DNA of 64,000 nucleotides, taken from the NCBI GenBank assembly GCA_963841945.1, contig CAWJFC010000005.1, positions 62,001 through 126,000 of the forward strand, in the 5' to 3' direction. Positions 29,840 through 39,310 of the stretch are shown piece after piece (positions within the stretch are counted from its first letter, which is position 1; every line of letters starts with the position of its first letter). The translations under genes and the position numbers were made by a program. The notes beneath the pieces were generated by a model. The model was given only the letters and a program-made list of their open reading frames with translations, did no database searches and was not told where the DNA came from. The DNA comes from Acidiflorens sp963841945. Lineage in GTDB: Bacteria > Acidobacteriota > Terriglobia > Terriglobales > Acidobacteriaceae.

Positions 29840-29937
29840 CCGTCGGTGTTCGCTGTAGGCTGTTAGCGGTTAGCTGTCATAACAAATGCTGGCTTCGAAT
29901 TTCTCGAAGCTCGCGGCTCGAAGCTCGTAGCTAATTT
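29840..29937. repeat. GCTCGAAGCTCGTAGCT-type repeat between nuoJ and nuoK
   Basis: Contains TCGAAGCTCGCGGCTCGAAG then CTCGTAGCT just before the nuoK ATG. The same AGCTCGAAGCTCGTAGCT family recurs before nuoM (32497-32570) and several times before atpB (41338-41525). The words are palindromic and can form small hairpins. Confidence 0.7.
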
Positions 29938-30246
29938 ATGGTTCCCATCACCACATTGCACTATCTGGTCGTAGCGGCCGCGCTCTTCGTGCTCGGCACG
30001 ATCGGCGTTCTCACGCGCCGCAACGTAGTCATCGTGCTGATGTCGATCGAACTGATCCTGAACGCCGTGAACCTGAACCTGGTCGCGTTCTCTCACATGT
30101 GGGGAAACCTGCATGGTCAGGTGTTTTCCATCTTTATCGTGGTTGACGCCGCCGCCGAAGCTGCGGTCGGCCTCGGTATCCTGATCGCCTTCTTCCGTAA
30201 TAAAGAGACGATCAACGTGGACGAAATTGATTTATTGAAGTGGTAG
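29938..30246 (+). CDS. nuoK: NADH-quinone oxidoreductase subunit K
   Basis: A 102-residue protein with three transmembrane helices, of typical length. Conserved: VLGTIGVLTRRNVVIVLMSI, ELILNAVNLNLVAFSHMWGN (Glu in the membrane, part of the proton path) and DAAAEAAVGLGILIAFFRNK. No strong ribosome site precedes the ATG; the repeat DNA runs up to it, so translation may depend on local RNA structure. Confidence 0.96.
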   Translation: MVPITTLHYLVVAAALFVLGTIGVLTRRNVVIVLMSIELILNAVNLNLVAFSHMWGNLHGQVFSIFIVVDAAAEAAVGLGILIAFFRNKETINVDEIDLLKW

Positions 30247-30373
30247 AAATGCTGCCGTTGGCTGTTCGCTGTTGGCTCTTCGCATGGCCATCGTTCGGCA
30301 GCGCCAGAGCGAACAGAGATCGACGGATAGCGGATAGCGAATAGCGAACGACTAACGACCGACGACTGACGAC
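30247..30373. repeat. CGAATAGCGAACG-type repeat between nuoK and nuoL
   Basis: GGCTGTTCGCTGTTGGCTCT near 30260 faces GGATAGCGGATAGCGAATAG near 30324-30343 followed by CGAACGACTAACGACCGACG. The two halves are partly complementary and form a long imperfect hairpin like that at 23688-23898. Confidence 0.6.
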
Positions 30374-32495
30374 ATGTTTCTAAACCACATCTACCTCATT
30401 CCGCTCTTCCCGGCCTTCGGCGCCGCGGTTATGTTCTTCTTCGGCCGAAAGCTGCAAAAGACCACGGTCAACGCGGTCTGCGTCGGAGCCGTCGTCATCG
30501 CTTTCCTCTTCGCCTGCTTTACCGTCCTCGACTACACGCACTTTTCTCACGGCACCGGCCAGCCCTTCCAAAAGATTGTCTACACCTGGCTCGGTTCCGG
30601 CGATGGCGGCATCACCTTCCTCAAAAAAGACGGCTCAACCGCCGCCTTCAACGTCGACTGCGGCTTCCTGCTCGACCCGCTCTCCGCCATCTGGCTGCTC
30701 TTCGTCACCGGCGTGGGCATGCTCATCCACATCTACTCCACCGGATACATGGCGCACGAGGGCGGTTACTACCGCTTCTTCGGCTATCTCAACCTCTTCA
30801 TGTTCGCCATGCTTACCCTCATTCTGGCGAACAACTACATGATGCTCTTCGTCGGTTGGGAAGGCGTCGGCCTCTGCTCGTATCTCCTGATCGGCTTCTA
30901 TTTCCACCGCAAGTCAGCCAGCACCGCCGCCAACAAAGCATTCATCGTCAATCGCATCGGCGATGCCGGATTCATCCTCGGCGCGTTCACCCTCGTCTGG
31001 TATCTGGGATCTTTTCAGTTCACCTCAATCAATCACGTGTTGCGCAGCGGCAACTTCCAGATCGGCGACCCCGTCCTCACCGCCGCCGCTCTCTTATTAT
31101 TCGTCGGAGCCTGCGGTAAGTCCGCCCAGCTACCTTTATATGTCTGGCTGCCCGACGCCATGGAAGGCCCCACGCCCGTTTCCGCACTCATCCACGCCGC
31201 CACCATGGTCACAGCAGGCGTGTACATGGTCGCCCGCTCGAACGCCGTCTTCGTGCTCGCGCCCACCGCGATGAAGACAGTCGCCATCGTCGGCGCGCTC
31301 ACCGCCATCTTCGCCGCCTCCATCGGCCTCGTTCAAAACGACATCAAACGCGTCCTCGCCTACTCCACCGTCTCGCAACTCGGCTACATGTTCCTCGCGC
31401 TCGGCGTCGGAGCATTCGCCGCCGGGGTCTTCCACGTCTTTACCCACGCCTTCTTCAAAGCCCTGCTCTTCCTCGGTTCCGGCTCGGTCATTCACGCCAT
31501 GTCCGGTGAGCAGGATATGAAGTTCATGGGCGACCTGCGCGAGCGCACTCCCACCACTTTCTGGACGATGTTGGTCGGGCACGGTCGCCATCGCTGGCCT
31601 TCCGCCGCTCGCCGGATTCTTCTCCAAAGACGAAATCCTCTGGCAGGCCTATACAAAAGAAGGCAGCGCGTATCACTTCTTGTGGTTTATCGGCTTCGTG
31701 ACCGCGCTCATGACCGCTTTCTACATGGGCCGCCTCATCTTCCTCACCTTCTTCGGCAAGCCGCGCATGAGCCACGAGGTCGAGCATCACATTCACGAAT
31801 CGCCCAAGTCGATGACGGTGCCGCTGGTCGTTCTTGCGATTGCTTCGGTCGGCGCAGGATGGCTCGGCATCCCGCACAGCCTCGGCGGATCAAACCAGTT
31901 CGGCAAATTTCTCGAGCCAGTATTCGCCAAAGAAGAGCCCGTACTCGAAGCCGAGAGGCCAGCGCAACTAGCCGCTGGCGAAAAAGAAGAAGAGAAGACC
32001 GACCCGATGGAGTACGGCCTGATGGGCCTCTCGATCGGCGCGGCCATCGTTGGTCTTGGTCTCGCCTGGCGCGCCTACGCGCATGCCGGCAAAGATTACA
32101 AGGAGCCGATCTGCGAAGCCGCTCCGCCGCTCTACAAGGCGCTCTACAACAAATGGTTCGTCGACGAAGCCTACGACTACGCCTTCACCGGCCGCCGCAA
32201 AGTGGGAGACGTGCGTCTCGGAGTTCTTGGCCTCGGCGAAGCCTCGTCGTGGGTTGATACAAAAATTATTGATGGCGTAGTAAACGACGCGGGCTGGGCT
32301 ACGCGTGCGGTCGCGACCGTCTCGTCGTGGTGGGACAAGTGGATCATCGACGGCTTGCTGGTCAATGGCCCGGCCATTCTGTCGCGCATGTTGTCGTATC
32401 CCGCGCGCCTGTTTGAATGGGGCTTAGTCCAGTGGTACGCATTAGTAATGACCGCAGGCTTAGTAGGTTTTGCAGTGTATTACGTGTGGAAATAG
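30374..32495 (+). CDS. nuoL: NADH-quinone oxidoreductase subunit L (single-base frameshift)
   Basis: About 706 residues in two frames. The first frame (from 30374) carries the antiporter-like core: MMLFVGWEGVGLCSYLLIGF, AFIVNRIGDAGFILGAF, LWLPDAMEGPTPVSALIHAA (as YVWLPDAMEGP), QNDIKRVLAYSTVSQLGYMF. After FWTMLVG it turns into nonsense (HGRHRWPSAARR), while the +1 frame continues correctly as TVAIAGLPPLAGFFSKDEIL and runs to 32495. One extra G in the GGG at 31577-31579 explains the break. The C-terminal part holds the long lateral helix region. NuoL is the distal proton pump; an essential core subunit makes assembly error more likely than true loss. Confidence 0.93.
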
Positions 32496-32496
32496 C

Positions 32497-32602
32497 TTCG
32501 AGCCGCGAGCTTCGAGCTTCGAGCGATCCCGTTATTGGTTGCTCGTAGCTCGAAGCTCGTAGCTCACTGGCAACTGGCAACCGGCAACTGAGAACTGTCT
32601 TT
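32497..32602. repeat. GCTCGAAGCTCGTAGCT-type repeat between nuoL and nuoM
   Basis: Inverted arms CGAGCCGCGAGCTTCGAGCT (near 32500) and GCTCGTAGCTCGAAGCTCGT (near 32540-32560), then CAACTGGCAACCGGCAACTG. Same family as at 29840-29937 and 41338-41525. Confidence 0.7.
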
Positions 32603-34417
32603 ATGCAGAACCATATACTTTCCATCATCCTCTTCACGCCGCTGATCGGCGCGCTCGTTCTCCTCTTCGTTCCCAAAGAGAACAAAGCCGCCGTCCGCTG
32701 GATTGCGAATATCTTTTCGCTCGGCGGCTTCCTGATCTCGATCCCGCTCGTGCCCATGTTCTGGGCGCAGCGCTTCGACGGCCAGCAGTTCAAGTTCCTC
32801 GAGGGCACGGCCAACAACTGGATCCCCTCCATCGGCGCGGGTTACAACCTCGGCATCGACGGCATTTCCTTCCTGCTGATCATGCTCACCACGCTCCTCG
32901 GCTGGATCTCCATCCTCTCCTCCTGGACCGCCATCGAGACCCGCGTTAAGGAATACTACGTCTGGTTCCTCGTTCTCCAGACCGGCATGCTCGGCGTCTT
33001 CATGGCGCTCGATTTCTTCCTCTTCTTCGTCTTCTGGGAAGCCATGCTCGTCCCGATGTACCTGCTGATCGGCATCTGGGGCGGCCCGCGCAAACTTTAC
33101 GCCGCCATCAAGTTCTTCCTCTACACGCTGCTCGGTTCCGTGCTGATGCTCCTCGGCATCCTGTTCCTCTATTTCCATCACCACACGCTGACGCACGTCT
33201 TTACCTTCAGCATTCCCGAACTTTATAAGACCGCCCCGCAGATTCCCTTCGCCACCGCCGTCTGGCTCTTCCTCGCGTTCTTCCTCGGATTCGCGATCAA
33301 AGTTCCAATGTTCCCGTTCCACACCTGGCTGCCCGACGCACACGTCGAAGCGCCCACCGCCGGCTCCGTCATCCTGGCCGGCGTTCTGCTGAAGATGGGA
33401 ACATACGGCTTCGTCCGCTTCTCGCTGCCATTCTTCCCGCAGGTCCTCACCAACACGACCTCAACCTTCCTGGGCGCAACCGTGCGCGGCTGGATGATCG
33501 GCCTCTCCATCGTCGGCATCGTCTACGGCGCGCTCGTCTCGCTCATGCAGAAAGACATGAAGAAGCTGGTCGCCTACTCCTCCGTCAGCCACTTGGGCTT
33601 CTGCACGCTCGGCATCTTCGCGCTCAATCAGGCCGGCCTCAGCGGCTCGGTCCTCCAGCAGATCAACCACGGCATCTCGACCGGCGCGCTCTTCCTAATC
33701 GTCGGCATTCTCTATGAGCGCCGCCACACCCGCGAAATCTCCGAGTACGGCGGCATCTCCAACGTCATGCCGGTCTACGCCACCATCACCATGATCATGT
33801 TCCTCTCGTCGATGGGCCTGCCGCTCCTCAACGGCTTCGTCGGCGAATTCACCATCCTGCAAGGCGCCTTCACCGCCAACTGGAAATGGGCCGCATGGGC
33901 CGCGCCCGGCGTCGTCCTGGCCGCCGCGTATCTGCTCTGGCTCTACCAGCGCGTCTTCTTCGGCACCGTCACCAATCCGAAGAACGAGAAGCTGCATGAC
34001 CTGACGCCGCGCGAGGTTCTCACCTTCGCGCCGCTCATCATCATGGCCTTCTGGATCGGCCTCTATCCCAAGCCCTTCTTCCAGATTCTCGAGCAGCCCG
34101 TAAGACAAATTGTCCAGACGGTGCAGCCGCCGAATCCGAACGCGCCCACAAACGCAGAAGCGGGCGCCCCACGTCTGCCGGTTTCCGATTTAGCCCCTGA
34201 GGTTAGCCGGGAAGGGCGCGACTTCAGTCGTGCCGACGGCACCGCAAAAATCAAGGCGGCTTTAGCCGCTGACGGTTTGTCGAAGGCCACGGCAAAGCCA
34301 GTAGAAAAAGGTTCGTGGAAGGGCACGGCTTCAGCCGTGCCGTCGAGCGCTCCAAGTCGAGCGGCTTTAGCCCCTGAGGGAACGCCAACATCCACCCAGT
34401 CGAAAGTGAGCAATTAA
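32603..34417 (+). CDS. nuoM: NADH-quinone oxidoreductase subunit M with repeat-derived C-terminal tail
   Basis: A 604-residue protein; typical NuoM are about 490-530. Core signatures are intact: FFLFFVFWEAMLVPMYLLIG, FLGFAIKVPMFPFHTWLPDA, HVEAPTAGSVILAGVLLKMG, MQKDMKKLVAYSSVSHLGFC and SMGLPLLNGFVGEF. The antiporter domain ends around residue 505. The last 70-100 residues are soluble, low-complexity and encoded largely by two copies of the intergenic hairpin repeat also found at 36050-36290 and 37624: residues about 536-557 (REGRDFSRADGTAKI) and 571-594 (WKGTASAVPSSAPSRAALAP). Each copy preserves the reading frame. The stop abuts the nuoN GTG start. Confidence 0.95.
   Translation: MQNHILSIILFTPLIGALVLLFVPKENKAAVRWIANIFSLGGFLISIPLVPMFWAQRFDGQQFKFLEGTANNWIPSIGAGYNLGIDGISFLLIMLTTLLGWISILSSWTAIETRVKEYYVWFLVLQTGMLGVFMALDFFLFFVFWEAMLVPMYLLIGIWGGPRKLYAAIKFFLYTLLGSVLMLLGILFLYFHHHTLTHVFTFSIPELYKTAPQIPFATAVWLFLAFFLGFAIKVPMFPFHTWLPDAHVEAPTAGSVILAGVLLKMGTYGFVRFSLPFFPQVLTNTTSTFLGATVRGWMIGLSIVGIVYGALVSLMQKDMKKLVAYSSVSHLGFCTLGIFALNQAGLSGSVLQQINHGISTGALFLIVGILYERRHTREISEYGGISNVMPVYATITMIMFLSSMGLPLLNGFVGEFTILQGAFTANWKWAAWAAPGVVLAAAYLLWLYQRVFFGTVTNPKNEKLHDLTPREVLTFAPLIIMAFWIGLYPKPFFQILEQPVRQIVQTVQPPNPNAPTNAEAGAPRLPVSDLAPEVSREGRDFSRADGTAKIKAALAADGLSKATAKPVEKGSWKGTASAVPSSAPSRAALAPEGTPTSTQSKVSN
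34209..34385. repeat. Two hairpin repeat copies inside the nuoM coding sequence
   Basis: Copy 1 at 34209-34273 (GAAGGGCGCGACTTCAGTCG, then CGGCTTTAGCCGCTGA); copy 2 at 34316-34385 (GAAGGGCACGGCTTCAGCCG, then CGGCTTTAGCCCCTGAGG). Both match the two-hairpin intergenic repeat at 36050-36115, 36220-36285 and 37624-37695. Confidence 0.85.
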
Positions 34418-35930
34418 GTGAAAGTCATCTCCGCCACCGAATATCAGCTCATGTTGCCCATGGTGGAGCTCACCATCTTCGCGCTCGGCATGCTGCTCAT
34501 CGACCTGATGCTGCCCCGCGAATGGAAGTGGCTGAACGCCCTCGGCGCCCTCGCCGGGGTCGCCCTCTCCGCGTTTTGCGTGTGGCGCATTCAGACCAAC
34601 TTTCCGCGCGGCGCGGCCGGCTTCTCGAACTCCCTCTACGTAGACCGCTTCGCCATGTATTTCTGGTACCTCTTCCTGGCCTCGGCCGCGATCACCATTC
34701 TCATGTCGGTTCGCTACCTCGATCTCGAAGATGAACAGCACGGCGAATACTACGCGCTCATCCTTATGTCCGTGGTCGGCATGATGTGCATGGCTGCCGG
34801 CATCGATATCGTTCTGCTCTTCATCGGCCTCGAGCTGATGGCGATTTCCATCTACGTTCTCGTGGGCTTCCTGCGCCGCGACCGCCGCTCCAATGAAGCG
34901 GCCCTGAAGTATCTTCTCCTCGGCGCGTTTTCCTCCGGCATCTTCGCCTACGGACTCTCGCTGCTCTACGGGATTTCCGGTTCCACGAATTTACTGGCCA
35001 GCACGCCCGGACGACCTTCGATCGCCGTCGTCGTTAATCGTCTGGCGGCGCACGAATCCCCACAATCCGATTTTGATCGTCGCCCTGCTCACCACCTGCG
35101 TCGGCCTGCTCTTCAAAATCGCCGCCGTTCCCTTCCACCAGTGGGCGCCCGATGCCTACGAAGGCGCGCCTACCAGCGTCACCGCCTTCATGTCCGTGGC
35201 CGTCAAAGCGGCTGCCTGGGCTCTCTTGCTGCGCATTCTGATTTACGGATTGAGCCCTCTGCGCTCCACCTACACGCCGCTCTTCGTTTTCGTGGCCATC
35301 GCCACCATGACCGGCGGCAACCTCGCCGCCCTTACTCAAACCAACACCAAGCGCCTGCTCGCCTATTCTTCAATCGCGCACGTCGGCTACATGCTGCTCG
35401 CCTTTGTCGCCATGGGCTCATCCTCTCTCAGCAGTCCAGCCTTCCTCGACGGCTTCAAGGGAATCCTGATCTACCTGCTCGTTTACACCTTCATGAACCT
35501 CGGCGTGTTCGCCGTGATCACCTCGCTGCGCCAGCGCAACATCATCGGTGATGAGATCGACGACCTCGCCGGACTCTACCGGCGCGCCCCGGTCGAAGCC
35601 GTGCTCATGCTCATATTCTTGTTATCGCTCGCCGGCATTCCGCCCACCGCCGGCTTCCTCGGCAAGTACTACATCTTCCTCAGCCTGATCGAGAGCCAGC
35701 ACTACTGGCTCGCTTCGGCGGCCGTCCTCTACGCGCTCTTCGGACTTTATTACTACCTGCGTATGGCCAATGCGATGTTCATGCGCGAATCCACCGAGAC
35801 CGCGCGCCTCCCCGTCAGCATCGGCATGAGGCTAGCCGTAGGCGTAACCGCGCTCGCCACCATCGTAATCGGCATCTTCCCCGAGCCCTTCATTCATTCG
35901 GTAAATTGGTCAATAGGCATCGTTCGCTAA
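34418..35930 (+). CDS. nuoN: NADH-quinone oxidoreductase subunit N (single-base frameshift)
   Basis: About 503 residues in two frames. It starts with GTG directly after the nuoM stop. The first frame holds MVELTIFALGMLLIDLMLPR, then DLEDEQHGEYYALILMSVVG and LFIGLELMAISIYVLVGFLR, and goes wrong after VVNRLAAHES. The +1 frame continues with NPILIVALLTTCVGLLFKIA, then AVPFHQWAPDAYEGAPTSVT and NTKRLLAYSSIAHVGYMLLA, to the stop at 35930. An extra C in the CCCC at 35058-35061 would explain the break. NuoN is the antiporter-like subunit nearest NuoK. It closes the operon; no terminator is obvious before the repeat region that follows. Confidence 0.93.
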
Positions 35931-36467
35931 AGTCTGTGCAAAGCCAGCGTCTCCGGAAAACCAAAATCTGCGAAAGCTAGCGTCCAAGGAAGGCTAGCGG
36001 CCTGTCGCAGAACAATCGTTACTAGAGCGAGTATCGGTTTACTTGCTTTGGGAAGGGCACGACTTCAGTCGTGCCGCCCAGAGCTGCAATGACGCGGGCT
36101 TCAGCCCCGGAGGGCGGGTGCCCCAAACTCAAGCCGGTGTTGGGCTTCACGATGAAAACACACGCGGACTTTTCCCCCGAGATTACGTCGTCTCGCCCGG
36201 ATTCCCGCAAGCCCGGCAAGGGCACGAGTTCCACTCGTGCCGATAAACGCCGCAAAACCAGTAGCGGCTTTTAGCCGCAGGGGGAATGCCGCTGGACGAA
36301 ATCTGAAATTTTCCGCAACCCGCTCAGTTCACCGCCGACAACGCAGCCCCTGAGAGACCCGACACTCCGCCCCGCAAGCGCGCACGTTTTGGTATCATCC
36401 CGGAGCACCAACTTTTTTCAACTCATAGCGCGGCGCCACCTGCTCCCGCACTATGAAGGAGACCTTC
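35931..36467. repeat. Intergenic region with two two-hairpin (REP-like) repeat copies
   Basis: About 540 bases without a gene. Copies of the repeat lie at about 36050-36115 (GGGAAGGGCACGACTTCAGT, then GGGCTTCAGCCCCGGAGG) and 36220-36290 (GGCAAGGGCACGAGTTCCAC, then CGGCTTTTAGCCGCAGGGGG). Short GCTAGCG-like words precede them (35950-35995). The promoter of the VOC gene should lie near 36360-36450. Confidence 0.75.
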
Positions 36468-36854
36468 ATGGCACGAGTCACCGGAATCGGCGGCGTCTTC
36501 CTCAAAGCCCGCGACCCCAAAGCCCTCAGCGCCTGGTACGCCCAGAACCTCGGCATCCAGCTCGCCGACTACGGCGGCGCCACCCTCCTCTGGTCCGACG
36601 AAGTCCCCGCCGGGACCGGCCAAACCGCCTGGATGCTCTTCCCCGACACCACCAAACACTTCGGCGACCCCGCCCAGCGCGCCATGATCAACTACCGCGT
36701 CGACGACCTCGAAGCCCTCCTCACCAAGCTCCGCGCCGCCGGCGTCCCCATCGACCCCAACCAGCAATCCGCCTCCTACGGCCACTTCGCCTGGATCACC
36801 GACCCCGAAGGCAACCGCGTAGAACTCTGGCAACCCCTCGTCGACACGCCGTAA
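36468..36854 (+). CDS. VOC (glyoxalase/bleomycin-resistance fold) family protein
   Basis: A 128-residue single VOC module. ATG at 36468 has AAGGAG 5 bases upstream and is preferred over that at 36453. Pattern: MARVTGIGGVFLKARDPKAL (first beta strand and helix), WYAQNLGIQLADYGGATLLW, a middle strand NYRVDDLEALLTKLRAAGV and end ITDPEGNRVELWQP, with Glu in the usual metal-ligand place. First-strand His is absent, so metal use is uncertain. Function unknown; such proteins are dioxygenase-, glyoxalase- or antibiotic-binding-like. Confidence 0.88.
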   Translation: MARVTGIGGVFLKARDPKALSAWYAQNLGIQLADYGGATLLWSDEVPAGTGQTAWMLFPDTTKHFGDPAQRAMINYRVDDLEALLTKLRAAGVPIDPNQQSASYGHFAWITDPEGNRVELWQPLVDTP

Positions 36855-36995
36855 AAGTGGTCGAATTCTATCCGCAGTTTGAAGAGCTCGCCTTTGGGCT
36901 GGAACAGCATTTGTAGATTTTGGGTGGCGCAGCGATTGCCTAAAGGGCGCACAAACGCCGCGACAAATTAAGAGCTGATCGGGAAAGGAAATCGG

Positions 36996-37551
36996 ATGAG
37001 AAAGCTAGTCTACGCCCTCAACCTTACCCTCGACGGCTGCTGCGACCACACCAAATTTAATCCCGCTCGCAGAAGATCTCGAACATTACACGCATCTCTT
37101 GCAAGAGTTTGACCTGCTCGTCTATGGCCGTAAAACCTATCAATTGATGGTTCCATATTGGCCCGACGTCGCAAAAAGCCAGTCCGAGTCAAAAGCCGAT
37201 ATCGAATTTGCTCAAGCGTTCGTCTCCAAAAAGAAGGTTGTTTTTTCACGATCCCTGGCCAGCGCCGAAGATAAAAACACGAAGATCGTTCACTCCAACC
37301 TTCGCGACGAAATACTGAAATTGAAACAAGAACCAGGCAAAGATATTTTGGTCGGCGGTGTCGACGTTCCTTCCCAACTGATCGAGCTCGGCCTGATTGA
37401 CGAATATCGTTTCGTCATCGCGCCCATCCTCGTAGGAGCGGGGAGACGCTTGCTCGAAGGTGTCAACCTGCGGGAGAAATTGCAACTAAAACTCGCCGAG
37501 TCCAAGCCCCTGAAATCAGGATGGGTCGCGCTTCGCTACGTGAAACCGTGA
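36996..37551 (+). CDS. RibD/dihydrofolate reductase-fold protein (single-base frameshift)
   Basis: About 184 residues in two frames. The N-terminus MRKLVYALNLTLDGCCDHTK begins at the ATG at 36996; after KFNP the frame is lost, and the +1 frame continues as LAEDLEHYTHLLQEFDLLVY, then GRKTYQLMVPYWPDV, KKVVFSRSLAS, and ends with ILVGGVDVPSQLIELGLIDE and LVGAGRRLLEG. Removing one C from CCC at 37062-37064 restores the gene. This is the YwjB/YyaP-type branch of the RibD C-terminal reductase family, NADPH-dependent, substrate unknown. Confidence 0.85.
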
Positions 37552-37766
37552 CAACGCAACCGCGGAAGAGCCGCCCTTTAGAGCCGCGCAGTTTGTTGAA
37601 AAACTATAGAGTCTGGCAGGAGTGGGAAGGGCACGAGTTCCACTCGTGCCGTAAGTCGTACCAACTCAATAACGGCTTCAGCCGCTGGGGGAAAGCTCGC
37701 CAGATAAGGACACTTTTTCAGCAAGCTGAGCGGCCCTTTAGAGCCTGCCCTAAGCTTGTCGAAGGG

Positions 37767-37970
37767 GCCGCGTAAGTCGCATCAATCCCGTTAGGGCAAC
37801 CGTGAAAGAGCGGCCCTTCAGGGCCGCGTAAGTCGCATCAATCCCGTTAGGGCAACCGTGGAAGAGCGGCCCTTTAGAGCCGCGTAAGTCGCATCAATCC
37901 CGTTAGGGCAACCGTGGAAGAGCGGCCCTTCAGGGCCGCGTAAGTCGCTCCAATTCCGTTAGGGCTTTAG
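37767..37970. repeat. 56-bp tandem repeat, three full units and one partial
   Basis: Units start at 37767, 37823, 37879 and 37935, exactly 56 bp apart. Each has GCCGCGTAAGTCGCATCAAT, then CCCGTTAGGGCAACCGTG and AAGAGCGGCCCTTCAGG. The junction GAGCGGCCCTTCAGGGCCGC is palindromic, so each unit can form a hairpin. There are no variable spacers, so it is not a CRISPR array. A diverged half-unit lies near 37560-37590. Confidence 0.9.
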
Positions 37971-38026
37971 CCCCAGAGGAACGCGTAGCCCACACTCTCT
38001 GACAGTCCTCGCCCCACCAACAAAGG

Positions 38027-38070
38027 GGGTGCCCCGTTCCTTCGCGCACTTTGCGAAGGGGCGGGTCCCA
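38027..38070. repeat. Dispersed GGTGCCCC...CACTTTGCG hairpin repeat
   Basis: GGTGCCCCGTTCCTTCGCGC then ACTTTGCGAAGGGGCGGG; the arms CCTTCGC and GCGAAGG pair. A second copy lies at about 12048-12085. Confidence 0.7.
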
Positions 38071-38379
38071 CAAACGCCCGCACAGGCGAAGCTGCGCCGC
38101 TTGACCGATGAGCAGCACTGCCGCGCCTGTTCCAGAATCCAGCGGATGGTGCACCATTCAAGCCATCTTTAGGCTTGAATGGGACAACTCCAGAACTAAG
38201 CAAGGCTATCGCATCCCGGCTCGAGGCGTGATAGGCGCGCATCTCCTTCTTGTCGCCACTTGTGCTCCTGCACCCATTGGGGCCATATTAAACGGCACTC
38301 ATCAGTTGCTTCATTCCGGGAATTCCGGCAGTGCGCTCGCCGCGGTAGAATGACAACCACCAGAGAGGTAATTTTCAGA

Positions 38380-38637
38380 ATGCCTAGCATCAGGCTTTCA
38401 ATCATTCCACACGGACAGCCTACCGCCTATAATCTGAGGTTCCAAGGCGCGACAGATGAGACGAGAGACAGCAACTACAACGACCTTACGGCGCAACATC
38501 TGCGCGCCAAACTCAGAGAAAAACTGTCGCTCGACGATGAAGAGATTGATAAGATCATGGCCCGGGTAGAGGCGGGCTCATTGCACCAAGATTACTATCC
38601 GGTCGATGAGCAAATCTACAAGTGCGTCTTTGTGTGA
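38380..38637 (+). CDS. Small protein, unknown
   Basis: An 85-residue protein from the ATG at 38380 (GAGAGG 11 bases upstream; ATG at 38350 is an alternative). Sequence features: MPSIRLSIIPHGQPTAYNLR, then an acidic helical part (LRAKLREKLSLDDEEIDKIM) and end QIYKCVFV. No signal or membrane segment. Base use is less GC-rich than the neighbours. Forms a likely two-gene unit with the following membrane-anchored ORF. Not recognised. Confidence 0.5.
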   Translation: MPSIRLSIIPHGQPTAYNLRFQGATDETRDSNYNDLTAQHLRAKLREKLSLDDEEIDKIMARVEAGSLHQDYYPVDEQIYKCVFV

Positions 38638-38660
38638 GCGGAGGCTGCAAGGGTGAACTC

Positions 38661-39038
38661 GTGACACTCTCGATATCAGCGCTAACAGCGGTAGCAGCAA
38701 TCGCCGTTTATTTTCTGGCGCGGATTGCACGTTGCTTAGAAGCGGGCTTCAATTACAAGCTTACCCTGCACGAGAGCCAAGAGAACTCGCGAAAGTATCG
38801 TCGCGAACAAGCAAAAAAGGAACTTAAACGAGCGGCAGAGGAGTTAGCAGACCCGAAGAACGAAGAGATTGACTATGCATTGGGAACAGGTCACGGCCAT
38901 CGTAAAAACGAGCGACTATTGAACGCTAAGACGTGGGACGAAGTCGAGGCGATAGTGTTCGGTGAAGACTTGGAAACGGAACGCGACGAGATGGACTATT
39001 GGCGGTTTGTCGAACGTCGAGACGAAAAAAGCGTCTGA
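38661..39038 (+). CDS. Small membrane-anchored protein, unknown
   Basis: About 125 residues if started at the GTG at 38661 (AAGGGTG 4 bases upstream); the frame is open from 38622. One N-terminal transmembrane helix (TLSISALTAVAAIAVYFLAR), then a long charged helical region (YRREQAKKELKRAAEELADP) and an acidic C-terminus (FGEDLETERDEMDYWRF). The C-terminal part should face the cytoplasm. Function unknown. With the preceding ORF it may be an imported pair; composition differs from the core genes around it. Confidence 0.5.
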   Translation: MTLSISALTAVAAIAVYFLARIARCLEAGFNYKLTLHESQENSRKYRREQAKKELKRAAEELADPKNEEIDYALGTGHGHRKNERLLNAKTWDEVEAIVFGEDLETERDEMDYWRFVERRDEKSV

Positions 39039-39043
39039 ATTGT

Positions 39044-39310
39044 TCAGCGCTTGATTGTCCGCTTCTGTGGGCGTTTTTTGGGTTCGGATTTCCGCGTGCT
39101 GCGGCCCGTCCGTGATCCACCCTTTACGACGAGAGCGGGACGGCGACCCTTCTTAAGACCGCTCTTCCCGCCATCCCCGTTCTCTTTGCGCCCCGTACCA
39201 TTCTTATTGTCCACAACTTCAGATCGGCGGGACTGAGGCTGCGTGGGAGACGGCACCACATCGCGAGCGACGGGCGGCTCAACCCTCGGATTTTCGTTGT
39301 TCGGGTCCAC
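39044..39310 (-). CDS. Possible small basic protein
   Basis: An 88-codon frame with GTG start encoding a hydrophilic, Lys/Arg/Gly-rich peptide (KKGRRPALVVKGGSRTGRST, then KKRPQKRTIKR). It converges with the preceding ORF. No ribosome site or family match is evident; it may be spurious. Confidence 0.25.
   Translation of the reverse strand: MDPNNENPRVEPPVARDVVPSPTQPQSRRSEVVDNKNGTGRKENGDGGKSGLKKGRRPALVVKGGSRTGRSTRKSEPKKRPQKRTIKR

Larger units (their letters stand above)
37552..38379. other. Repeat-dense intergenic region
   Basis: Over 800 bases without a supported gene. It holds one two-hairpin repeat copy (37624-37695), a 56-bp tandem array (37767-37970), a GGTGCCCC hairpin repeat (about 38027-38070) and unremarkable sequence up to the small ORF at 38380. 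Confidence 0.6.

Noticed and set aside
37767..37970. CRISPR array
   Set aside because: Units are contiguous and identical over the full 56 bp, without variable spacers, and no cas genes are present.
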